A stretch of DNA of 64,000 nucleotides from Liopterus haemorrhoidalis (GCA_963971575.1 OZ020611.1:806001-870000); one strand, 5' to 3'; positions 22,261-34,549 are shown, numbered from the stretch's first letter. A program made the numbers and translations. Notes: generated by a model from the letters alone, not told the origin.

Positions 22261-23822
22261 AGTGAATAAAATTATAAAATCAACTAGTACTTGATTGCAC
22301 CAACGCTGATTAAGCTAACTGAGGTTTTACGAGACACTAAAAGTACCTATAATAAAAACAAAGACAAGCTTAATTCTTTAAAAGCGCGTCTAAAAATTTG
22401 CCAAGGTCCTCAGATTGTGTTGTAACGCCACTGGGTGTACCTTTACCGACCCTAGCTGCGCCATGTTTCACTATATACCTGTGAAACCCTGAAATGTGTT
22501 AAATTTCACCCTTCAATTTCCATTTATAGTTTCGGTTACTGCCAACCATCTCGCATTCATGATGTTTGTTTTCCATTTCATTGAAAAAAGATACAGATTT
22601 AACAGTATTAGTTTTTCGAGCAATCTGATCGAATCTATGTCTTAATTTCCGCATCTGCCGACTTGAACGTGCCTCTCAAAGCTCTCTTACAAATGAGATC
22701 AAACGATGTACGAGCGAGAGCAAGAGCGAGAGAGAGAGAGAGAGGGGCATAGTTCGCCATTGTTGTAGCATAGTAGTTAGTAGGTATTATGTAGGTAGTA
22801 GAAGTGAGTGTATCATCTTACCAGTTAAAGAAGTCCAATTTAAATCCTTGGTGCCGCCATGCCCGTAATCCAAAATCGATATTCAATCACAAGTAACACA
22901 CTCACACACACGCACACACGAGCACTTCCCTCTGGACGCCGCACTTCCCCCTGCCCAGACAAACCAAATAATCCCAACTTCGTCTCGGGGCCACCAATAC
23001 GTTTTCAAAAACAGTTAAAATCACTAATTATCAAGCGAAATAACACCCAGAGATTCTTCTCAAGGACACTAAAAACAACAGACATGTAAGTTATAGATGT
23101 ATATTTTAGAGTTACCGTGGCTCCGTGCTAATAAGGTTACCTACGAAGCAAATATTCAGGAAACTTCAGAATTTTTATCTTTCGGTGCTATGCACTCAGC
23201 TCAGCTATGCAGGCATTTAATAATAAATGCCAACATGAAACATGAAATAACCTACGCAGGCTCTGTTTTCGTGACAATTAAAAAAACGAAACTCCCGTTT
23301 AGTTCCGGTTAAACAAAAAAAAATATTATACACACATAAACTTTTACACTACAGAGATAGGCTGTCTTAGGTGCAAATAGCCATTACTGCTATGCGCCTA
23401 AATTTTTGTCGAAACCGATCTATTCGAATATATGAATAACTAATTTTTTTTATTGACCTAATATCCCAAGAAGCGACATTATTTAATATATTCCAAGGTC
23501 GAAAAGAAATACCAGAAGATTTAATTTTTTATGATTTCCAAAAATTTAAAAATTTGTTATGTTTTATATTAAATGTCACTTAATAATAAATGCCGATATG
23601 AAACATGAAATAACCGAGGCACCCTGTTTCCGTGAGAACTGCAAAAAAAATACCGTCCAGTTCCGGTTACACAAAAAAATATATATTAACACACACATTA
23701 ACCTTTGACACTAAAGAACAATTGAGCAAAATTCAATTTCAATTTAACCAGTTAATTTTTCTTAAAAATAATTATTTTTTGTGTATTCATTATTTTTTAT
23801 TTTTTTAATAATAAGTAAAAAA
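22261..23822. other. Non-coding stretch with remnants and a direct repeat
   Basis: Holds a HINE-B remnant at 22473-22525 (ACCTGTGAAACCCTGAAATG) and (GA)n at 22719-22743. A pair of direct repeats of about 130 bp lies at 23217-23345 and 23580-23705. Both contain AATAAATGCC, GAAACATGAAATAACC and a MITE-1-like TTCCGGTTA-C end, so they are likely relics of a related MITE. No gene is supported. Confidence 0.5.
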
Positions 23823-24567
23823 TCAGCTGTTGCCACCGCAGGACCGACCGCCATCACAAAGTACTTGTATAAATACATTCTAGCAGCAGAGTAGAAATAA
23901 CTTGGCCTAATATTTTCTAACAAAGATATTATTTATCATGACCATGGAAACGTTATATATAAGTATGAAAAATTTCGAAAAAATTTCAAATTTTTTCGTT
24001 TTATCAAAAAATGTCTCAAATAAAAGTTGTTAGTTATTGCTTCTATAGCAATTTTTGTTCAATAAATTTTTTCGAAATATTTTTCTGTTGTGAAATATTC
24101 GCAAAAATCGAAACGGGTAAACTCCCATTTTTAGTAAATTTTTACCAAAAGTTGATCAACTCGTGCCATTGATGGCAAAAACTTTTTTTTTTTTAATTAA
24201 TGGCCTTTGCTGCTGTGGCAATTAACCAAGACAATTTTTATTTGAGAAAATTTCCATGCCTGAACGTGATTCGAACCCGAGACCTTCGCAAAGCAGACCA
24301 CATGTGTTACCACTACGCTACGCCGGTCGGCATGGCAAAAGCTCAAATATGAAGTTTCAAAAATCCTTTTAGCCGAATTTGCTCTGCACGTGTACACAGA
24401 CAGACGGACAGACGGACGCACGGACAGACAGACCGACAGACACCATGCTAAAAATAGTCAAAACGTTATGTAGGGACTTCAATTCGTGGAGATCCATCGA
24501 AATCTCGAAATCTCAAAATCGGTATGATCACAATACCTCCCTTATATATGTTGGCGGTCGGTAAAAA
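23823..24567 (+). mobile_element. HINE-A copy interrupted by SINE-1
   Basis: Starts TCAGCTGTTGCCACCGCAGG and ends GTTGGCGGTCGGTAAAAA. SINE-1 (24184-24330) lies inside it with the target duplication ATGGCAAAA. The GTCY core is at 24396-24445. Confidence 0.82.
24184..24330 (-). mobile_element. SINE-1, tRNA-derived SINE
   Basis: The minus strand starts CCGACCGGCGTAGCGTAGTGG, with A-box TAGCGTAGTGGTAAC and B-box GGTTCGAATC, then a conserved body (ATGGAAATTTTCTCAAATAA, TTGCCACAGCAGCAAAGGCC) and an A-rich tail. The 9-bp duplication ATGGCAAAA flanks it (24172-24180 and 24332-24340). Other copies are at 42567 and 59697. Confidence 0.88.
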
Positions 24568-25930
24568 TATACAAAAAAAAATCACTTAAATAAACAACTA
24601 TTAAAAATGACGTTGAAAAATTAACTGAAAAGCTGTTGGTAATAAACAGTTTTTACTTTTCTTGTTGCTTAATTATCTCCAATATGCCTTATAATGCTCT
24701 TTCTCCTCCACGGCTCGCAGACATTTTTTTTTTTATATTCACATGTTACCTACAATATGCATTCTATAATTTTGGGCTAGATATTTAAAATACCGCATAA
24801 GTCGAATGCTTAACGCACAAATTAAAATTTACTCTACGCCGAGTCGACGTCTGAGCTTGAATGAATTGTATCAGAAAATGAAAGTATCAACCCCGAAATT
24901 GAAATCCGGGTCTCTACGTCGTAGGCAACATTTTTACCTCAGAGCCAAGGCTATTCCCAAAAAAACGCAAACAAGTTTAAGAAATGTATAGGCTATCAAA
25001 CGTTCAAGCAGAATTAAATGTTATTTTGTCAAGTTTACTGTTTAATGATTAAAATGGCTTTTTGATAAATAAAATGATCAAAAACTTCATTCAATTGTTA
25101 GTTATTCAAAATCTAGTTCTGCTTAAAAGAAAGAAACAGACTAATTGAACATATCTTGAAACTTATTTAAAGCAAGATTTTCCTGTATTGCTTTTTATTG
25201 TCAGGAAGAAATGTTCTCGAAGAAAGAAAACAGGTAGCCAAATTTATGAACAGAATTGCGCCAGTAAATCACAAAGCAAATAATTATAAATAGTCCACAA
25301 ATTGAGGCACAGGCAGATCATAACGATATCACTACACAGACAAAGCTGGAATGAAAATACGGCTTTATGAACACGGAAGTAGCACTGAGATAGATGGCAA
25401 ATCAATGCAGATAATACAAAATATTTGCATTTATCGAAGAAATGCGTTCAACAAATTTAAACCCAAAAAGTCGGTGAGATAAAATGTTGTAATTAAATTC
25501 ATGTATAGCAGCTCTGAAGTGAACTCATCGACGACATCAACTACGATTTCAAAAAGATATTCCTAGCCAAAAAGCCTACAGATTGAAGCTTCTCTTCAAA
25601 TTACTCATAATTTTGTATAACAAATATAAAGTCAATTTAAAATCGATTATGAAAACTGGTGTTAATATTTTAAACAAAATTTTATTTTAACGATTTTTAC
25701 AAAGAAATCATTTTGATAGGCATTAGTAGTATTAGATCGTAATTAGGCTCTGAACTAAATGTTTTCATAGGCGTAGTTTTTAAATATACAATTTGACATC
25801 TTTTCAATTCATGTTACATTGATTTTCGAAAAAAAAGAAGAAAAGAAAGTGCAGCCAAGGGAGGCTCAGTAGCATGAGCCCCGTCCCCCAAATACTCGAA
25901 AAAATGTCTGTTTAGTGTAAAAAAAATAAA
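24568..25930. other. No gene recognised
   Basis: A MITE-1-like terminus lies at 25083-25143 (AAAATCTAGTTCTGCTTAAA then AACAGACTA). Otherwise this is unassigned AT-rich DNA. A GC-richer patch at 25855-25905 may be another transposon end. Confidence 0.35.
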
Positions 25931-26382
25931 TCAGCTGTGGAAAAATTTTACAAAAATTATTCGAAATTTTTCGTTTTATCAAAGAAACGTCTCAAATAAA
26001 AGTTATTAATTATTGGTTTTATAGCAACTTTTGTTCAATAAATTTTTTCGAAATATTTTTCTGTTGTGAAATATGCACAAAAATCTTAAAATCGATTTTT
26101 ACCAAAAGTTGATCAACTCGTGCCATTGATGGCAAAAGCTTAAATATGAAGTTTCATAAAAATCCTTTCAGCCGAATTTGCTCTGCACGTGTACACAGAC
26201 AGACGGACAGACGGACGGACAGACAGATGGACGGACAGACAGACAGACCGACAGACATCATGCTAAAAATAGTCAAAACGTTATGTAGGGACCTCAATTC
26301 GTGGAGATCTATCGAAATCTCGAAATGTCAAAATCGGTATGATCACAATACCTCCCTTATATATGTTGGCGGTCGGTAAAAA
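25931..26382 (+). mobile_element. HINE-A copy, 5' deletion
   Basis: Only TCAGCTGTGG remains of the 5' end before a jump to the internal AAATTTTTCGTTTTATC block. The 3' half is intact through the GTCY core (26198-26260) to GTTGGCGGTCGGTAAAAA. Confidence 0.8.
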
Positions 26383-26959
26383 TGTAGAGCTTATGAGCTT
26401 TTTTTTAATCATCACTTGTATTTAGGAAATGAGAACCTTTTTTTTTTTGTCATAAAGTATATTTTGGAAGTGACAACCTTTTTTCTATAGGTCATCACTT
26501 GAATTTTAAAGGTAAAGTCATTTTTGGTTTTTGGTCAGCACTTGTGTTTAGAGAAATTGGCAGACCGTGCTATAATGATTCGCTTGGGTCAGTAATTTTC
26601 CGAAAAAAATATATTTTCCGGTCCATTCCTGCCCCTGTAAAACAATATTGTCTTCTAATCCGCCCCCCCCCCGGAAAATTCTGGGTGCATGCATTATATA
26701 TTGTACTATTCTAGCCTAGTACTATAAGCAATGGTAAACTTTTGATGTTTACCATTGCTCTCCGTAAAAATTTATATTTTGGTCCATGGTATCCGCAAAA
26801 ATATCTATGTTTTGCCCCCTTTAAAAATGTTCTCCTTAATCATAATTTTGCAACCCTAATAGCAACTTTGACAGCAATAAATGGTGCTGATGATAATATT
26901 TTGAGTTGTATCCAAATTAAAAATTAATTGAATTTAGTCCGGGTGATAAAAATCGGTAC
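26383..26959. other. No recognised feature
   Basis: Short direct repeats around ATCACTTG (26409, 26493, 26537) and a C-run at 26663-26672. No gene is supported. Confidence 0.3.
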
Positions 26960-28110
26960 GCTAAGATGAATAGCACTCCTGGAGCCAATTCAGGAGAAGA
27001 CTAGAAGTAATCCAGTGAAAAAATATCACTAAACAGCAGCCGTAAAAATAAGTTTTGGATTTAAGACGAGATATATCCTAAAACTTTAGGGTTAAAGATT
27101 AGAAAGTGATCGGTAAGAATAGACTGGAAAATAATCTATCAAAATGCCAAGACCCATACAGGGTTATCGAATTAGAATTAAATGTATTGGTACAAGATGA
27201 AATGGTAATCTGAAGATATGTAGATAGAAGAAGACTCAGTGAGGAAAATGATGCCGGTTTTATCAAGAACGTTGGACAGACTAGAAAAGAATCCTTCAAA
27301 AAGCTAATATCAAGTTAAAATTGTCGAACCAGAATTGATTAAATAGTCTGGTGCAAGATTAAACGTGGCTAATCTAAAGAAATAAAGATACAAGAAGGCT
27401 CTATGAGAACCATGATGACGGATTTATTAAGAACGTTGGACAAACTGGAAAATAATGCATAAAAAGGCTAATACCAAGTTAAAATTGTCAAACCAGAATT
27501 GATTAAATAGTCTGGTGCAAGATTAAACGTGGGTAATCTAAAGAAATGAAGTTATAAGAAGGCTCTATGAGAACCATGATGACGGATTTATCAAAATCGT
27601 TGGACAAACTGGAAAAGAATGCTTAAAAAGGCTAATACCAAGTTAAAATTGGCGAACCAGAATTGATTATATGGTCTGGTGCAAGATTAAACGTGGGTAA
27701 TCTAAAAAAATGCAGATATACGAAGGCTCTATGAGATCCTTGATGATGGATTTATAAAAATCGTTGGACAAATTAAAAGAGAATCCGTTAAAAGGCTAAA
27801 ACCAAGGAAGGATTGTAGAACCAGAGTTGATTATATTTTCTATTACAAGATAAATTGTTGAGAATCCGGAGAAATAAAGATATGCGACGCTTCTATAAGA
27901 ATCATGATGTCAAAATTATCATAAGCGCTGGACAGACTAAGAAATAATTCAAAAATCTTCTATCAAAATGCCGAGAAAGGCTTATCGAGCCAGTATAAAA
28001 TGAAATGTGGATAATCTGGAGAAATGAAGATATATGAAGGCTCTATGACCACGGAATTATCAAGAGAAAAATTAGAAAAGAATTCTTCAAAAGACCAAGA
28101 CCAAAGGAGC
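26960..28110. repeat. 164-bp tandem repeat, about seven units
   Basis: The marker GTTGGAC (GCTGGAC in the last) occurs at 27271, 27435, 27599, 27763 and 27927, spaced exactly 164 bp. Each unit carries AAGGCT, CCAGAATTGATT, GGTGCAAGATTAAACGTGG and GAAGGCTCTATGA. The central units are very similar; the outer ones are diverged and blend into flanking DNA. The translated frames have stops, so it reads as satellite-like DNA. Confidence 0.9.
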
Positions 28111-28175
28111 CAACGTACCAAATTTTTAGAATATCCAGCGACTTCCAAATGTTTAGTATCCCTGCTTTAAACAAA

Positions 28176-28739
28176 TGGGTGTTTTTTTTAGAGGTATAGA
28201 ACTTTAAATTGCAATAAAACAACGATGGATTATTCGATTCACATGAATTTTTTTTTATTCGAAAGATAATCTTGTGGGATTACATTTTAAATATGATTTC
28301 TGGCATATGACCGCCACGGCTGGCTCGGATGTAGTCCAATCTGGACGTCCAATTTTCGATGACTTTTTCCAACATTTGTGGCCGTATATCGGCAATAACA
28401 CGGCGAATGTTATCTTCCAAATGGTCAAGCGTTTGTGGCTTATCCGCATAGACCAATGACTTTACATAGCCCCACAGAAAGTAGTCCAGCGGTGTTAAAT
28501 CACAAGATCTTGGAGGCCAATTCACAGGTCCAAAACGTGAAATTAGGCGGTCACCAAACGTGTCTTTCAATAAATCGATTGTGGCACGAGCTGTGTGACA
28601 TGTTGCGCCGTCTTGTTGGTATGATTTAATGTAATGCCACAAGATTATCTTTCGAATAAAAAAAAATTCATGTCAATCGAATAATCCATCGTTGTTTTAT
28701 TGCAATTTAAAGTTCTATACCTCTAAAAAAAACACCCGT
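28176..28739 (-). mobile_element. Mar-2 mariner-type copy with inverted-end rearrangement
   Basis: The left end GGGTGTTTTTTTTAGAGGTA at 28177 and its complement ending at 28738 form not 30 bp but about 105 bp of inverted repeat. The right end is an inverted duplicate of the left end (28176-28280) in place of the element's true 5' end. The remaining gene piece covers only the second catalytic Asp onward. Confidence 0.8.
28280..28624 (-). pseudogene. Mar-2 transposase C-terminal part
   Basis: Reads YQQDGATCHTARATIDLLKD, then GPVNWPPRSCDLTPLDYFLW, then LEDNIRRVIADIRPQMLEKV, ending PEIIFKM. It holds the second and third catalytic Asp residues, 36 residues apart by my count. The first Asp and the whole DNA-binding half are gone. 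It preserves the 14 bases whose loss shifts the frame of the copy at 38532. Confidence 0.82.
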
Positions 28740-29655
28740 TACAATAATAAACATTATTGTGTCAAAAATTTAAGATGTCTACCAGGCTTTTCTTTTCGAG
28801 AACTTAACCGAATATTTAAAATATGTAGCTCTTGATACAAAAACAGTTAGAAATGGCAAATGTAACACTGTTCGTTACAAACATGGCTGGCGTTCCTCCG
28901 GCGTTCTACTTAACAATTTCTATTTATTTTGAAAGACTATTCTCAAAAATAAAATAAAAATATTATAAACCTGCTTTTAAAATTCACTATTAACAACACA
29001 CTTTAGTTTAAAATAAATTTTCCACCTTTCATCCGATTTCAACCCAATAGCTCCATATGGGTCTATAATTTTCCAGCACTATTTTTTCACTTTCCCAACT
29101 AATTTAACACTTTTCCACTTCACAACTGTAATTTCCACTGTGTTTTATTTGTATTTTGTTCCCTTGTGTTGTATGTTTGTAAGCAGGTTGGGAAACCACT
29201 AGAGTTTGACCGTTAAGACTTAATACCGGCTAGCTCGTAACTGGCTTAACACAGTACACTTACCTGGCCGCTCTTAGTCGATCGGCTCTCAGTCAGGTGG
29301 AGAGGGGAATCGCGGCAAGAGGAGGGGGGGCACCACTTCCCTTCCCCTTCGAAATACGTGGCCCACAATCATGCTCAACAGTTTCTACACCACTGGAGAG
29401 GAACAGTAGTATCAAATATGTTTTGGAGGTACTCGACAATCTATAAATGCTTAAACCGGCGTTAGACCGGGGGTTTTATACCCCAGTGCTGGGGCGAAAG
29501 AGCGAGCCCATGCACCGGCGAAACAACTATTACGGACCTGGGCCCCGGTAAATAAAAAACACTAGTAAACAACAATGAACTTATTTATTGTGACATGGGC
29601 AAAACATAGTGTATCCCACTTAAAATTTGACCTAAAAGCCGAAAAACACCCATCA
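28740..29655. other. No recognised feature
   Basis: Mostly AT-rich; GC rises at 29260-29400 and 29455-29545. I see no gene; these could be transposon ends or an upstream region. Confidence 0.3.
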
Positions 29656-30721
29656 TTTTTAGGGTTTTGTAGGTATGACCAAAAAACCCTTATACCGTCA
29701 TTTTGTCGTCTGTCTGTATGTCTGTCTGTCTGTCTGTCTGTCTGTTCGGTAAAAATTGTAACCAAACGGCTAAACCTAGAGAGTTGAAATCTGACATGCT
29801 TATACAACTCATTGACCCGCACATAGGAAAAATACCAAAACATCTAAAAAATATATCCCCCTTAAAATATAAACAAATATGTGCTCATCGAAAATAAAAA
29901 TATTTTTTTATAATTCTGAGTATGGTATCAAATGAAAGCCCTTGGTACGTGGATAAACGATCAAATTTTTATTTTTGCAAAATAGATTATTTTGAAGCGA
30001 TTTTTGCCAAAATTGTGCAAAAAAAATGTTGTCCCACACCCTGTAGCCCAGATGGTTTAAACTAAAAATCTGAAAAAAAAATTTAAGTAATGTACATTGG
30101 TGTGAACCGGAATAGTACAACAGGAATTTTTGATCAGATTGTTTTTGGAAAAAAACGCATTTTTTGTGTTTTTTTGCTAATAATGTACACAAGTTATAGC
30201 TTTGTAACACGCTCGAATGGAAGGCTTATCCTGGTGTAGTGGTACTGCCCTGGCTTTTTCACCCAACTAAGTCAGTTCGATCCCCACGAGAAGAGACAAT
30301 ATTTTTTTTTGTTTTTTTTACATTTTTATGTTTAAATTATTTTTTCAAAATTCTAGTTATATTTTGACAAATATTGCATTTAATTTTTAAAAGCGTAAAT
30401 TTAATAACCAGTGGAAATTGTTGAAATTATAATTTAATTCTGTTTCAATGTACACGAAATCAGAGTGGCGGAGCTTATAACAAACAATGAAAGCCATAGG
30501 CGCAATTTACAAAATTTTAAAGAACCTTGCTATATATATATATAAAAAAAAAATACTGCACATATTTAGAAACCTAAATAATGGTATTAGGCGTTCGAAT
30601 TAAAATTAACAAAAAAAAAATAATAATATAAAATTTGTTTTGGCATCCCAAATAATCATCATTCACTTACTAAATACCTGCAAAACCCTGAAATGTGTTA
30701 AAATTCACACTTCACATCAAT
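29656..30721 (-). mobile_element. HINE-B copy
   Basis: Begins TTTTTAGGGTTTTGTAGGTA and ends TTCACACTTCACATCAA. The GTCT core is at 29706-29746. A different tRNA-like module (30225-30295) occupies the slot used in the other copies. Confidence 0.8.
30225..30295 (+). other. tRNA-like module in HINE-B, second type
   Basis: A-box-like TGGTGTAGTGGTACTGCC and, about 30 nt on, B-box-like CAGTTCGATCCCCA. It ends in GAGAAGAGAC, which is shared with the module at 58513 but not with those at 8597, 41722 or 48320. The stems are imperfect; it is a relic. Confidence 0.6.
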
Positions 30722-30799
30722 TTTTTTGCTATATTTTTTCTAACGAAATATAGCGATAGACGTATTATTATTAATTTCAACTTACCTCAAAATGTTATT

Positions 30800-31330
30800 T
30801 TTGATGTTTTACGTCGATATTTTGTTTCTGAACCATACCTTATTAATATCCAGCAGTAATCAGCAAGCAAATTTGGATTCCATTTACCCTGATATAGCTT
30901 TTCCACGGCGGAAATGTCTTGGTAGAATCGTTTCCCATGTTCATCACTTACTGCACCCTGATCTTATGGGAATAAATGTAGATGAGAGTCCAGAAAGTGA
31001 ATTTTTAATGACATTTCTTTGTAGGCATCAAGTAGTTCATTCACGATATCTCTGTAATTTTCAGCTCTCACATTTCCAAGAATATTTGAAACAACTGTTT
31101 TAAAAGCTCTCCAAGCTCTTATTTCAGCTTCATTTAGCATACTGTCAAATACTCATCTTTCATTATTTCTCTTATTTGTTGGCCACACAAATATGCCCTC
31201 TTTAGTTTTTGCTTCACTAATTCTAGGAAAAGGTGGGAAAAATACGTTTTTGGGATCGACCAATGGTTTACTTCTAACGTTTTTAAGTCCAAGAGTGCTT
31301 GATGTAGTGGCCACTTCTTCTGTATTGTGA
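30800..31330 (-). pseudogene. Degraded arthropod transposon-borne protein
   Basis: Reading down the minus strand: PLVDPKNVFFPP, PRISEAKTKEGIFVWP, LNEAEIRAWRAFKTVVSNIL, ENYRDIVNELLDAYKEM, KIHFLDSHLHLFP, a stop, then DQGAVSDEHGKRFYQDISA and YQGKWNPNLLADYCW. I recognise this motif series from uncharacterised, multicopy arthropod proteins thought to be transposon-derived. Short deletions (after FFPP and after KEM), the stop and frame changes show it is dead. The superfamily is uncertain. Confidence 0.65.
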
Positions 31331-31532
31331 ACAGTAGCGGCTGGTGAGTAAAATATTTGGGGGGACACTTTTTTCCCATATATATCTATTAAAATATAGT
31401 TATACGAGAAAAAAGTAAATAAATAAAAAATACCTGAAAATATGTTCTGCAACTAGAAAAACTGACAAATCTGGCACTTTTATTAAGATTTATGGTCAAT
31501 ATTATTATTATCATTTTTGTAGTTATTACTTC

Positions 31533-31585
<53 letters not shown>
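31533..31585. repeat. (ATT)n microsatellite
   Basis: About 17 ATT units; could be the tail of a minus-strand LINE. Confidence 0.9.
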
Positions 31586-31586
<1 letters not shown>

Positions 31587-32052
31587 AATTGCAATATTAT
31601 TAAGACAATGCTTTGTAGTCAGAAACATAACATATTTGGTTATTAATTAAGCAGATACCTACACATATTCACATGTATTTAAATATTAGATTTAACCTTT
31701 TAGTTATGTTCTTTAATTGAACGTTTATACGCAGTATCAAGTTGAAATCGTATATTTACCGATCCCAGCATGGCAAATTTGACCGAATAATGCATATGTT
31801 TATGAGACACATTATGTTTAAGAACTTTATCTTTGCAATGTTTAATATCTTTAACACTATTTACTGTCTTTATTTCATATGCGTCTGATGAACAAATCAA
31901 ACACAGGAAACAATAAAAAAACATTTTATTTATCACATCCACACAACCAACTTGTATTTAAATATTGTTTTTCACTAAACTTTCTATTAAATGTTCTATT
32001 TCCATTTTTATCCTGTTGGGAAATATTCAATTTTGGCCGATGAGGACCCATA
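31586..32052. other. No recognised feature
   Basis: Two short minus-strand open frames (31700-31942, 31926-32126) show no domain. Confidence 0.3.
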
Positions 32053-32690
32053 TTTTTACCGACCGCCAACATATATAAGGGAGGTATTTTGATCATACCG
32101 ATTTGGAGATTTCGATGGATCTCCACGAATTGAGGTCCCTACATAACGTTTTGACTATTTTTAGCACGATGTCTGTCGGTCTGTCTGTCCGTCCGTCTGT
32201 CCATCTGTCCGTCCGTCCGCTTGTCTGTCTGTGTACACGTGTAGAGCAAATTCGGCTGAAAGGATTTTTATGAAACTTCATATTTAAACTTCTGCCATCA
32301 ATGGCACGAGTTGATCAACTTTTGGTAAAAATCGGTTGACTAAAAATGGGAGTTTACTCGTGTCTATTTTAAGATTTTTGCGAATATTTAGCAACAGAAA
32401 AATATTTCGAAAAAATGTATTTAACAAAAGTTGCTATAAATGCAATAACTAATAACTTTTATTTGAGATGTTTTTTGATAAAACGAAAAATTTCGAAAAA
32501 TTTGTCGTAAATTTTTGTAAAATTTTTTCAGTCTCAAATTTTCATACTTATATGTAACGTTTTCATGGTCATGATAAATAATATCTCTGTTAGAAAATAT
32601 TAGGCCAAGTTATTTCTACTCTGCTGCTAGAATATATTTTATACAAGTACTTTATAATGGCGGTCGGTCCTGTGGTGGCCACAGCCTTTA
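32053..32690 (-). mobile_element. HINE-A copy
   Basis: Starts TTTTTACCGACCGCCAACAT and ends GGTCCTGTGGTGGCCACAGC. The GTCY core is at 32168-32232. It is near full length, about 640 bp. Confidence 0.82.
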
Positions 32691-32712
32691 TTAATAATTT
32701 TGTTTCATAGTT

Positions 32713-32767
32713 AAGCACGTTAGTTTTATTAAAATATACAGTATATTTTAATAAAACTAACGTGCTT
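32713..32767. repeat. Perfect 55-bp palindrome
   Basis: Arms of 27 bp, AAGCACGTTAGTTTTATTAA onward, around a single central base, with no mismatch. It may be a tiny foldback insertion or a recent hairpin-mediated duplication. Confidence 0.9.
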
Positions 32768-32953
32768 CATTCGATTCATTTTCACGTTTAAGTACTTGTC
32801 ACAAATCACAACGACCGAACTAAGCTACGGGACACCGGCCGTAATTCACTAATACATGCAACACTAACCTTCGCCGCTGTTGCCGTTACTAGGAAATTTT
32901 TGCTACATATGTAGATAAGAACATTAGATATTGCATGTGGCAACGCTGTATCT

Positions 32954-33000
32954 TTGGACACTCCGTGGAGTGTCCAACAACGCTCGGAAGAGCGTTGTTG
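32954..33000. repeat. Two overlapping perfect hairpins
   Basis: TTGGACACTCC / GGAGTGTCCAA (11-bp stem, 2-nt loop; 32954-32977) and CAACAACGCTC / GAGCGTTGTTG (11-bp stem, GGAA loop; 32975-33000). They share three bases, so they cannot both form fully. GGAA is a GNRA-type loop. Function unknown. Confidence 0.8.
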
Positions 33001-33782
33001 TCTTGATTTAAATTTTTTAAATCTAACATTTATATGAAAAATCTTTGAATAAGAAATAATAAAAATAAAAATATGCAGATATATCTAGCTATTTTAATGC
33101 AATTTTAAAGAAGTATAAATAAAGTATTAAATTTAGCTTTTTTACTAAAAATTTTTAGGAGGTCACTGTCCCAGCGCCTCCCTGTCTCAGCCGCCACTGA
33201 TTGTGAATTACTTAGAACTCAAAAAGTAACCAGTCTCGAGACATAGAAAATGCAACAGATACGGATACCTGTAGTTTTACTAATGGACGCAATCTATTTT
33301 GAAGCAAACTTTTAAACCTTATAAACAAGAATAAACTGATTTTAACCAGTTGTGTGCCATCACCGTAGATACATGTCGTGAATTGACGCAATATGAAAAT
33401 ATTGCATATTGCAAAATATAAATTTGCCATTTACAGAAAATCTATGGGAATTCAATTTTCAGATCTGTTTTCAGCGTATCAAAATACATTAGAAATACCC
33501 AAAAATTGCCATGTCACAAGTAGTTAACCACCCTAAAATAATGTCCACAGTTTGTATCATATGTATATGTGAGTGAACTTACGGTTGTCCAGCCTGGGCG
33601 CGTGCAAAGAGAACTCACCTGAAACAAATATACAGGTTAGCCAAAATAATTCACCTTTATCAAGTATAATGAGACAAATTTATTTAGCACCACGTGGATG
33701 AGACAGAGAACACCAGGGATAGGAAGTCGAATTCGTAATTCCAAAGTGGAGGAGTCGAATTTTTTTGGGTCAAGATTCGGAA
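33001..33782. other. No gene recognised
   Basis: A hAT-like CAGTGGCGGCTGAGACAGG terminus occurs on the minus strand ending near 33199. Otherwise unassigned. Confidence 0.3.
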
Positions 33783-33888
33783 AAATCGATGTGAAGTGTG
33801 AATTTTCACACATTTCAGTGTTTCGCAGGTATTTAGTAAGTGAATGATGATTATTTGGAATGCCAAAACAAATTTCTTATTAAAATAT

Positions 33889-34037
33889 TTTTACCGACCG
33901 CCAACATATATAAGGGAGGTATTGTGATCATACCGATTTTGACATTTCGAGATTTCGATGGATCTCCACGAATTGAGGTCTCTACATAACGTTTTGACTA
34001 TTTTTCGCATGATGTCTGTCGGTCCGTTTGTCCGTCC

Positions 34038-34091
<54 letters not shown>

Positions 34092-34549
34092 CTGTCTGTC
34101 TGTCCGTCCGTCCTTCTGTCTGTCTGTGTACACGTGCAGAGCAAATTCGGCTGAAAGGATTTTTATGAAACTTCATATTTAAGCTTCTGCCATCAATGGC
34201 ACAAGTTGATCAACTTTTGGTAAAAATCGGTTGACTAAAAATGGGAGGTTACTCGTGTCGATTTTAAGATTTTTGTGAATATTTCACAACACAAAAATAT
34301 TTCGAAAAAATTTATTGCTATAAAAGCAATAACTAATAACTTTTATTTGAGACGTTGTTTGATAAAACGAAAAATTTCGAATAATTTCTGTCTCAATTTT
34401 TTCATATTTATATGTAATGTTTCCATGGTCATGATAAATAATATCTCTGTTAGAAAATATTAGGCCAAGTTATTTCTACTCTGCTGCTAGAATGTAATTT
34501 ATATAAGTACTTTATAATGGCGGTCGGTCCTGTGGTGGCCACAGCTGAT
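33889..34549 (-). mobile_element. HINE-A nested in HINE-B
   Basis: TTACCGACCGCCAACATATA to GGTGGCCACAGCTGAT. The empty site, seen at 58190-58200, is a plain T-run, so insertion went between T residues with no other duplication visible. The GTCY core (34013-34125) is the longest of the family here. Confidence 0.87.

Noticed and set aside
27099..27299. Frames within the 164-bp repeats
   Set aside because: The period is not a multiple of three (164) and frames do not persist between units.
32954..33000. Hammerhead ribozyme
   Set aside because: The stems are there, but I find no CUGAUGA and GAAA core in the right order.
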